A stretch of 12,011 bases of DNA from Pseudomonadota bacterium (GTDB lineage Bacteria; Pseudomonadota; Gammaproteobacteria; Burkholderiales; Burkholderiaceae_C): positions 1 through 12,011 of the forward strand of contig JAEXBL010000042.1 of assembly GCA_023394015.1 (NCBI GenBank). Direction: 5' to 3'. This document shows positions 1 through 5,231 of the stretch, in pieces. The notes below the pieces were generated by a model. It searched no databases. It saw only the letters and a program-made list of their open reading frames with translations, and was not told the DNA's origin. Made by a program: the position numbers and the translations under genes. Every line of letters starts with the position of its first letter. Position 1 is the first letter of the stretch.

Positions 1-607
1 CCGCCGCCACCGGCGCGAAGCTGCGGCGGTGGTGCTCGCAGGCGCCGTGCGCGCGCAGCGCCGCCAGGTGCGCCGCCGTGCCGTAGCCCTTGTGCGCGGC
101 AAAGCCGTACTGCGGCCACTGCGCGTCGGCCTCGGCGCACCAGCGGTCGCGGTGCACCTTGGCCAGGATCGAGGCGGCCGAGATGGCGGGCACCCGCCCG
201 TCGCCGCCCACCACGGCCTCGGCCAGCATGGGCAGGCGCGGCAGCCGGTTGCCGTCCACCAGCACCTTGGCCGGCGGCAGGCGCAGCCCGGCCACGGCGC
301 GCTGCATGGCCAGCAGCGTGGCCTGCAGGATGTTCAGGCGGTCGATCTCCTCCACCGTGGCGAGCGCGATGGCGCAGCACAGCGCCTTGGCGCGGATCTC
401 GTCGAACAGCTTCTCGCGCCGCAGCGCGGTGAGCTTCTTGGAATCGGCCAGCCCGGCGATGGGCTGGCGCGCGTCCAGGATCACCGCCGCGGCCACCACC
501 GGCCCGGCCAGCGGGCCGCGGCCGGCCTCGTCCACGCCGGCGATCAGGCCGGGCGCGTGCCAGTCCAGCGGCGCCTGCTCAGCGCGCAAGAAGGGTTTCG
601 ATCGCAT
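1..607 (-). CDS. rnhB: Ribonuclease HII, 3' end outside the window
   Basis: RNase HII cleaves the RNA strand of RNA/DNA hybrids and starts removal of single ribonucleotides misincorporated in DNA; it is cytoplasmic and metal dependent. I translated this frame by hand: 202 residues lie in the window. The family signature [13 protein letters not shown] (from residue 24), SKKLT (56-60), LVDGN (116-120) and KVHRDR (150-155) are all present. They give the expected acidic active site D26, E27, D118 and D154. The C-terminal block ending RRSFAPVAA matches the usual family end, so only a few codons should be missing beyond position 1. The chosen ATG at 607 lies inside the end of lpxB and gives an overlap of about 29 nt; a TTG a few codons later is an alternative. 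rnhB as the last gene after lpxB is the usual proteobacterial order. Identity is very secure; the exact start is less so. Confidence 0.95.
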   Translation of the reverse strand, partial: MRSKPFLRAEQAPLDWHAPGLIAGVDEAGRGPLAGPVVAAAVILDARQPIAGLADSKKLTALRREKLFDEIRAKALCCAIALATVEEIDRLNILQATLLAMQRAVAGLRLPPAKVLVDGNRLPRLPMLAEAVVGGDGRVPAISAASILAKVHRDRWCAEADAQWPQYGFAAHKGYGTAAHLAALRAHGACEHHRRSFAPVAA

Positions 608-1784
608 CGGTGGCAAGCTGGGCGGTGTCGCGTTGCAACTGCTGGTGCAGCGCGGCAAAGCGCTGCTCGGTGGCGGCGATTCTCTCAGGCGCGGCCAGCC
701 AGTCCAGCACGGCGGCGGCCAGCGCCGGCGGCGTGGCGGCGTGCTGGACCAGCTCGGGCACCACGAAGGGCGCGCCGGGCCGGTCGGCCCAGTCGCGCGG
801 CGGCACGTCGGCCGGGCGGCGCAGCCAGTCCGGCGGCGCGCACAGCACGTTGGGCAGGCCGATCCAGGGCAGCTGGCGTTTCTGGCGCATCAGCCGGTAG
901 CTGAAACCCGGCATGGCGTAGGCGATGACCATGGGGCGCTTGAACAGCGCCGCCTCCAACGTGGCCGTGCCGCTGGCGATCAGCGTCACATCGCAGGCGG
1001 CCAGCGCGGCGTGCGACTGGCCGTGCAGCACCGTCAGCGCATCGCCCAGGCCGCTGGCACGGGCCAGGGCCTCGATGCGCGGCAGCAAGTGCGGCACCGC
1101 GGGCAGAACGAACTTTGTAGCTGGCCGCGCTTGCCTGATGAGCGCTGCGGCCTGCAAGAAGCGCGCGCCCAGGTGCGCCACCTCGGCCGCGCGGCTGCCC
1201 GGCAGCAGGGCCACCACCGTACCCGGCTCGGGCAGGCCCAGCGCGCGGCGCGCGGCGGCGCGGTCGGGCTGCAGGGGAATCACGCTGGCCAGCGGGTGGC
1301 CGACGTAGCTGGCGCCGATGCCGTGCTCGGCCAGCAGCGCGGGCTCGAACGGGAACAGGCATAGCACGTGGTCGGCGGCGGCCTTCAGCTTGGCCAGCTT
1401 CTCGGGCCGCCAGGCCCAGAACGAGGGGCTGACGAAGTGCAGCGTCTTCAGCCCGGCGCTTTTCAGGCGCGCCTCCAGGTCGAAGTTGAAATCGGGCGCA
1501 TCGACGCCGATGAACAGATCGGGCCGCTCGGCCAGCAGCCGGTCGCCCAGCTGCCGGCGGATGCGCAGCAGCTCGGGCAGGCGCGGCAGCACCTCCAGGT
1601 AGCCGCGCACCGACAGCTTCTCCACCGGCCACCAGGCCTCGAAGCCGCGCGCCACCATCTGCGCGCCGCCGATACCGGCAGCCGTCAACGCCGGCCAGCG
1701 GCCTTTCAGCGCGTCAAGCAGGTGGCCGGCCAGCAGATCACCCGAGGCTTCGCCAGCGACGAGGACAAAGTGGGGCTGCTGCAT
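579..1784 (-). CDS. lpxB: Lipid-A-disaccharide synthase
   Basis: LpxB is a family GT19 glycosyltransferase at the inner face of the cytoplasmic membrane. It joins UDP-2,3-diacylglucosamine to lipid X to form the lipid A disaccharide and release UDP. The predicted 401-residue protein has the N-terminal [12 protein letters not shown] motif (9-20), GVDAPDFNF (93-101), FVSPSFWAW (117-125), VGHPLA (161-166), LLPGSR (193-198) and the sugar-nucleotide region [10 protein letters not shown] (271-280). The ATG at 1784 puts the motif near the N-terminus; a GTG two codons upstream (1790) is possible. It starts 10 nt after the stop of the small membrane gene and overlaps rnhB. Two oddities: the protein is longer than E. 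coli LpxB (382 aa, from memory) because of an apparent insertion at about residues 316-339, and codons around 1111-1152 resemble an intergenic repeat. Function should be intact, since all recognised motifs remain. Confidence 0.97.
   Translation of the reverse strand: MQQPHFVLVAGEASGDLLAGHLLDALKGRWPALTAAGIGGAQMVARGFEAWWPVEKLSVRGYLEVLPRLPELLRIRRQLGDRLLAERPDLFIGVDAPDFNFDLEARLKSAGLKTLHFVSPSFWAWRPEKLAKLKAAADHVLCLFPFEPALLAEHGIGASYVGHPLASVIPLQPDRAAARRALGLPEPGTVVALLPGSRAAEVAHLGARFLQAAALIRQARPATKFVLPAVPHLLPRIEALARASGLGDALTVLHGQSHAALAACDVTLIASGTATLEAALFKRPMVIAYAMPGFSYRLMRQKRQLPWIGLPNVLCAPPDWLRRPADVPPRDWADRPGAPFVVPELVQHAATPPALAAAVLDWLAAPERIAATEQRFAALHQQLQRDTAQLATDAIETLLAR
1111..1152 (-). repeat. Repeat-like sequence embedded in lpxB
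   Basis: On the minus strand this stretch has the blocks GGCC, AGCGCT, an 8-nt spacer, AAGCGC, 3 nt, CAGCTA and CAAA. It matches, block for block, a short repeat I recall as abundant in Comamonadaceae genomes. It also shares CAGGC, A-AGCGCG and CAGCTA at the same spacing (26 nt between CAGGC and CAGCTA) with the fabZ-lpxD element at 3607-3651. GCGCT and AGCGC can pair as a short hairpin. It encodes about residues 211-225 of LpxB ([14 protein letters not shown] region) without changing protein length relative to E. coli. Either an element was recombined in frame or the likeness is partly chance. The consensus comes from memory, so confidence is moderate. Confidence 0.45.
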
Positions 1785-1794
1785 GGGCACACAC

Positions 1795-2214
1795 TCAGGC
1801 CCGCTCGAAGCGCGCCGCCAGCGGACTCCAGTAGGCCCCTGCCAGCACCGCGCCCCAGAGGATCAGCGATGCGTCGTAAAGCGCCCAGCCCACACCCGAA
1901 AGCGCATGAGGCCCCGCCCAAACAGACAGGAGCATGAGCAGAAAAGTGAGCCACAGCGACGCAGTTCGGCCCCAACGCCGCAGCATGAACAAGCCGATGG
2001 TCCCGACCACGCCCACGATCAGCAGCAGCAAAACAAGACCGCCGAACCACACCCAGCCCCAGACGGAGTCCGTCCACATCGGGCGGGGCAAGTCGTCGAG
2101 CGCGTCATGCAGCGACGCCGGCAGGAGCGAAGCAAACATCTCGTCCACGAGGACGCCGGCCAGACCAAGCAGCAACGACACCACGATCAGGCCCCGGAAC
2201 AGCCGTACTGTCAT
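1795..2214 (-). CDS. Small four-helix membrane protein of unknown function
   Basis: I do not recognise this 139-residue protein. It is strongly hydrophobic, with likely membrane segments at about 5-24, 52-77, 84-101 and 108-130. A basic stretch, LRRWGR (78-83), follows segment 2 and suggests a cytoplasmic loop. Trp is unusually frequent. A polar loop at 34-50 (HDALDDLPRPMWTDS region) lies between segments 1 and 2. There is no signal-peptide cleavage site and no catalytic motif. The ATG at 2214 is only 3 nt after the lpxA stop (TAG GCC ATG), and the TGA at 1795 is 10 nt before the lpxB ATG, so it should be translated with them despite lacking a clear Shine-Dalgarno. GC counted by hand is about 66%, below the neighbouring genes (about 70% or more), with more varied codons. 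That suggests a later addition or weaker constraint. Real gene: likely, because of its fit between lpxA and lpxB and the coherent helix pattern. Confidence 0.82.
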   Translation of the reverse strand: MTVRLFRGLIVVSLLLGLAGVLVDEMFASLLPASLHDALDDLPRPMWTDSVWGWVWFGGLVLLLLIVGVVGTIGLFMLRRWGRTASLWLTFLLMLLSVWAGPHALSGVGWALYDASLILWGAVLAGAYWSPLAARFERA

Positions 2215-2217
2215 GGC

Positions 2218-3006
2218 CTAGCGCACGATGCCGCGTGTCGATTGCGCGAGAAAGTCCTGCATTAGCGCGATGTCCCCATCGGCCTCGGACAGGTCGCCAC
2301 GCAGGGTGTCGATCTGCTGGCGCGCGGCCTCCAGCGTGAGGCCCTGGCGGTAGAGCAGGCGGTACATCTGCTTGATGAGGGCGATGCGCTCGGGCGAGAA
2401 GCCGCGGCGCTTGAGGCCTTCGGCGTTGATGCTTTGCGCCTCGGCGGGGTTGCCGCCGGCGGTGACGAAGGGCGGCACGTCCTGCGCCAGCCGGGTCTGG
2501 AAGGCCGTCATGGCGTGCGCGCCGACTCGGCCGAACTGGTGCACGCCCGTCAGCCCGCCCAGAAACACCCAGTCGCCCAGGTGCACGTGGCCGGCCAGCT
2601 GCACGGCGTTGGCCAGGATGATGTGGCTGCCCAGCTGGCAATCGTGCGCGATGTGCACGTAGGCCATGATCCAGTTGTCGTCGCCCAGGCGGGTGACGCC
2701 GGCGTCCTGCACGGTGCCGGTGTTGATGGTGACGAACTCGCGGATGGTGTTGCCGTTGCCGATCTCCAGCCGCGTGGGCTCGCCGGCGTACTTCTTGTCC
2801 TGCGGCGCGGCGCCGATGCTGGCGAACTGGAAGATGCGGTTGTCCGCGCCGATGCTGGTGTGGCCCTCGATAACGCAGTGCGCGCCGACACTCGTGCCGG
2901 CACCGATGCGCACGTGCGGACCGATGACGGCGTACGGCCCCACCTGCACGCCCGAGTCCAGCTCAGCCTGCGGATCGACCAGCGCGGTGGGATGAATCTG
3001 CGTCAT
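2218..3006 (-). CDS. lpxA: Acyl-ACP--UDP-N-acetylglucosamine O-acyltransferase
   Basis: LpxA catalyses the first step of lipid A synthesis, moving a 3-hydroxyacyl chain from acyl carrier protein to the 3-OH of UDP-GlcNAc in the cytoplasm. The 262 residues equal the E. coli length. The N-terminal two thirds is a left-handed parallel beta helix built of hexapeptide repeats (for example [14 protein letters not shown] at 22-35). The catalytic His of the HIAHD motif is H121 (E. coli H125). GGLTGVHQF (150-158) and the C-terminal helical part with GLKRRGFS (197-204) and STRGIVR end are family hallmarks. The residue aligning with the E. coli ruler Gly173 is Phe169, which predicts a shorter acyl chain. 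The gene follows fabZ after a 144-nt gap filled by a structured repeat, and no strong Shine-Dalgarno precedes the ATG at 3006. Its stop is 3 nt from the next gene. Confidence 0.98.
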   Translation of the reverse strand: MTQIHPTALVDPQAELDSGVQVGPYAVIGPHVRIGAGTSVGAHCVIEGHTSIGADNRIFQFASIGAAPQDKKYAGEPTRLEIGNGNTIREFVTINTGTVQDAGVTRLGDDNWIMAYVHIAHDCQLGSHIILANAVQLAGHVHLGDWVFLGGLTGVHQFGRVGAHAMTAFQTRLAQDVPPFVTAGGNPAEAQSINAEGLKRRGFSPERIALIKQMYRLLYRQGLTLEAARQQIDTLRGDLSEADGDIALMQDFLAQSTRGIVR

Positions 3007-3049
3007 GACAAAGAGCGAACACGCACGAACGCGCTGCGCGCCGTCAGAT

Positions 3050-3150
3050 GGCCGCGGAGCAAGCCAGACCAGAACGCCGTGGCCGGACCTGCGCCGGCCA
3101 CTGGCGTTGTCCCCCCTTGGGGGGAAGGCGCCGCAGGCGACTCAGGGGGG
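3050..3150. repeat. Structured GC-rich intergenic repeat, copy 1 (lpxA-fabZ gap)
   Basis: This roughly 100-bp element takes up most of the gap between fabZ and lpxA. Its plus-strand right edge directly touches the fabZ stop codon (3151). It contains three inverted repeats. Stem 1 is GTGGCCGG (3079-3086) with CCGGCCAC (3094-3101), extended by AACGCC/GGCGTT with one bulged T. Stem 2 is CCCCCC-TT-GGGGGG (3111-3124). Stem 3 is CGCC-GCA-GGCG (about 3129-3139). It aligns over its full length, in the same orientation, with 11913-12011. I recall this type of element (CCCCCTGAGTCG and GGCGTTGTCCCCC motifs) as common between genes in Comamonadaceae. It has no ORF. It should be transcribed within the operon mRNA, where it could affect RNA stability or lpxA translation; that role is inference. 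Confidence 0.85.
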
Positions 3151-3594
3151 TCATACAACCTTTCTCATGGTGCACATGATCTGCGCCTCCGCAGCCATCT
3201 CGCCATCCACGTCGGCGTGGGTGTTGAACTTGTAGATGCCGCCGCGCGAGCGGTCCATGCTGGCGTGCAGCATGAGCTGGTCGCCCGGCTCCACCGGCCG
3301 CTTGAAGCGCGCGCCGTCGATGCCGACGAAGTAGAAGACGGATTCGTCGTCGAGCGACATGCCCTCGGTCTCGAACGACAGCAGCGCGCAGGACTGCGCC
3401 AGCGCCTCCAGCAGCAGCACGCCGGGAAACACCGGGCGGTTGGGAAAGTGGCCGGTGAAGCAGGGCTCGTTCACCGTCACGTTCTTGATCGCGCGGATGG
3501 TCTTGGCCTGCAGGTCGATGTCCAGCACCCGGTCGACCAGCAGAAAAGGGTAGCGGTGCGGCAGCTTGGTCAGGATGTAGTGAATGTCCATCAT
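3151..3594 (-). CDS. fabZ: 3-hydroxyacyl-ACP dehydratase FabZ
   Basis: FabZ dehydrates 3-hydroxyacyl-ACP to trans-2-enoyl-ACP in fatty acid elongation. It competes with LpxA and LpxD for the 3-hydroxyacyl-ACP pool, which explains its place among the lpx genes. The 147-residue product is a single hot-dog fold. [14 protein letters not shown] (11-24), the [20 protein letters not shown] block (48-67) with catalytic H49 and E63, and [11 protein letters not shown] (91-101) are diagnostic. ATG at 3594 gives the usual MMDIH start; a GTG at 3597 and an ATG at 3591 are in frame too. Just upstream, an out-of-frame ATG is followed at once by TGA, and that TGA shares its A with the fabZ ATG. The gap to lpxD (58 nt) is mostly a short repeat, and the downstream gap is another repeat. 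Confidence 0.98.
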   Translation of the reverse strand: MMDIHYILTKLPHRYPFLLVDRVLDIDLQAKTIRAIKNVTVNEPCFTGHFPNRPVFPGVLLLEALAQSCALLSFETEGMSLDDESVFYFVGIDGARFKRPVEPGDQLMLHASMDRSRGGIYKFNTHADVDGEMAAEAQIMCTMRKVV

Positions 3595-3606
3595 CACATA
3601 TGCTCA

Positions 3607-3651
3607 CTAATTGATAGCTGCACGCGCTGGTAACACGGCGCGGGCAGCCTG
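3607..3651 (-). repeat. Short repeat filling the lpxD-fabZ gap
   Basis: Read on the minus strand, this 45-nt stretch runs from CAGGCTGCCCGCGCC to CAGCTATCAATTAG. It lies between the lpxD stop (3653) and fabZ. Its CAGCTATCAATT end and central AGCGCG match a short repeat I recall as very frequent in Comamonadaceae genomes. CGCGC and GCGCG arms around an 8-10 nt loop can form a hairpin. It shares spacing and its right half with the sequence inside lpxB at 1111-1152. Its AT-richer right end falls where the fabZ ribosome binding site must be, so it may contribute the weak AGTGAG-like site. No coding potential. Confidence 0.6.
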
Positions 3652-3652
3652 T

Positions 3653-4651
3653 TTATTCTTGATCCTGCCCGGGCAGCATCCGTTCGAGGTGTTTGATGCG
3701 GTCGCGCAGCCGGTGGATCTGCTTGAGCGTGGCCGCGTTCTTTTCCCACTCGCCATTCTCGGCGATGGGAAAGAAGCCGGTGTAGTGCCCCGGCTTGAGG
3801 ATGGAGCGCGTGACGATGGAGGCCGAGGAGATGTGCACATGGTCGGCAATCGTCAGGTGCCCCAGGATCATGCCCGCGCCGCCCACCGTGCAATGGGCGC
3901 CGATGCGCGCGCTGCCGGCCACGCCCACGCAGCCGGCCATGGCCGTGTGGCGGCCAATGTGGCAGTTGTGGCCGATCTGGATCAGGTTGTCGAGCTTGAC
4001 GCCGTCCTCGATCACCGTGTCGTCGAGCGCGCCGCGGTCGATGCAGGTGTTGGCGCCGATCTCCACGTCGTCGCCGATGCGCACGGCGCCGAGCTGCTCG
4101 ATCTTCTCCCAGGCGCCCTCGTGCGGCGCAAAGCCGAAGCCGTCGCCGCCGATGACGGCGCCGCTCTGGATCAGGCAGCGCGCGCCGATCACGCAGTCCT
4201 CGCCGATGGTGACGCGCTCCCGGACGATGCTGTCTTCACCAATGCGGGCGCCGCGCCCGACGAAGCTCAGGGCGCCCACGCTGGCCGTGGGGTGGACGAA
4301 GGCGCCCTCCTCCACCACCGCGCTGGGGTGCACGCCGGGGCGCGCAGCACCGCCGTGCAGGCGCTTCCACAACTGCGTGACGCGGGCGAAGTACAGGTGC
4401 GGGTCGTCGGCGACGATGCAGTCGCCGCCCTGCTGGCTGCGCTGGCGCGCGGCCTCGGCCAGCTCGGGCCCCAGGATGACGCAGCCGGCCTGGCTGTCGG
4501 CCAGCAGCGGCACCAGCTTGGGGTTGACCAGAAAGCTCAGCTCGGAGGCCTGGGCGCTCTCCAGCGGCGCCAGCCGGGTGATCAGGCGGTCGGGGTCGCC
4601 CAGCAGTTCGCCACCCAAGGCCTGGACGATGGCTCCGGTTCTCAGTGTCAC
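3653..4651 (-). CDS. lpxD: UDP-3-O-(3-hydroxyacyl)glucosamine N-acyltransferase
   Basis: LpxD adds the second hydroxyacyl chain, to the 2-amino group of UDP-3-O-acylglucosamine, the third step of lipid A synthesis. From the GTG at 4651 the product has 332 residues (E. coli about 341). The N-terminal uridine-binding domain (about 1-98) includes ALGGELLGD (11-19) and SFLVNPK (39-45). The left-handed beta helix spans about 106-285 and the C-terminal helix about 303-328. [12 protein letters not shown] (201-212) and DNLIQIGHN (221-229), with catalytic H228, identify it. I chose GTG 4651 because the family begins at this point and a GAGG lies 8 nt upstream (4660-4663). A longer GTG start at 4702, with GAGGAG 5 nt upstream (4708-4713), would add 17 Arg/Ala-rich residues. 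It follows skp, as usual. Confidence 0.96.
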   Translation of the reverse strand: MTLRTGAIVQALGGELLGDPDRLITRLAPLESAQASELSFLVNPKLVPLLADSQAGCVILGPELAEAARQRSQQGGDCIVADDPHLYFARVTQLWKRLHGGAARPGVHPSAVVEEGAFVHPTASVGALSFVGRGARIGEDSIVRERVTIGEDCVIGARCLIQSGAVIGGDGFGFAPHEGAWEKIEQLGAVRIGDDVEIGANTCIDRGALDDTVIEDGVKLDNLIQIGHNCHIGRHTAMAGCVGVAGSARIGAHCTVGGAGMILGHLTIADHVHISSASIVTRSILKPGHYTGFFPIAENGEWEKNAATLKQIHRLRDRIKHLERMLPGQDQE

Positions 4652-4715
4652 AACGCGTGCCTCGGCAGGCGCCCGCCGGGCCGAAACGACCGGGCCGCGC
4701 ACGCCGACTCCTCAC

Positions 4716-5231
4716 TCACTTGTCGGCGTTCAGCGCCTTGATCACCTTGTCGGTGATGTCGAGCCGCGGGTTGACGTAGACCGCCTCCTGCAGGATGACG
4801 TCGTACTTCTCGGCCTCGGCCACCTGCTTGACCACGCGGTTGGCGCGGTCGAGGATGTGCTGCAGCTCTTCCTGCTTGCGCGCATTCAGGTCTTCCTGGA
4901 ACTCGCGGCGCCGGCGCTGGAAGTCGCGGTCCTGCTCCAGCAACTGGCGCTGGCGCGTCTGGCGCTGGCTTTCGCTCATGGTCGGCGCCTCGCGCTCGAA
5001 GCGCTCGGAGGCGGTCTTCAGCGCCATGCCGGCGTCGTCGATCTCCTTCTCGCGGCGCGAGAACTCCTGCTCCAGCTTGGTCTGCGCCGCCTTGGCGGGT
5101 GCCGACTCGCGCAGCATGCGGTCGGTGTTGACAAAGCCGATGCGGGAAGCGTCCTGCGCCTGCACGGCGGGCGCCAGCAGGGCCACGCTGGCACTGGCCG
5201 CCAGCAACAAACTGCGAGAAAAAGACAGCAT
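4716..5231 (-). CDS. skp: Periplasmic chaperone Skp/OmpH
   Basis: Skp is a trimeric periplasmic chaperone that holds unfolded outer-membrane proteins after Sec export and passes them to the BAM complex. The 171-residue product has a signal peptide (1-25) with a hydrophobic core LLLAASASVALLAP and an AxA-like cleavage site VQA before QDASR. The mature part starts with the family strand IGFVNTDRML (31-40). A long charged coiled coil follows (about 50-140, rich in Glu, Arg and Gln), which forms the tentacles. A closing beta segment (YDVILQEAVYVNPRLDIT, 143-160) completes the OmpH domain. The start is the ATG at 5231, whose A is shared with the bamA stop in TGATG, so translation is probably coupled. 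It sits between bamA and lpxD, its standard position. Confidence 0.95.
   Translation of the reverse strand: MLSFSRSLLLAASASVALLAPAVQAQDASRIGFVNTDRMLRESAPAKAAQTKLEQEFSRREKEIDDAGMALKTASERFEREAPTMSESQRQTRQRQLLEQDRDFQRRRREFQEDLNARKQEELQHILDRANRVVKQVAEAEKYDVILQEAVYVNPRLDITDKVIKALNADK

Noticed and set aside
1295..1320. GTAGCTGG at about 1306 considered as another copy of the short repeat
   Set aside because: It is the coding sequence for the conserved SYVGHP motif of LpxB and lacks the other repeat blocks.
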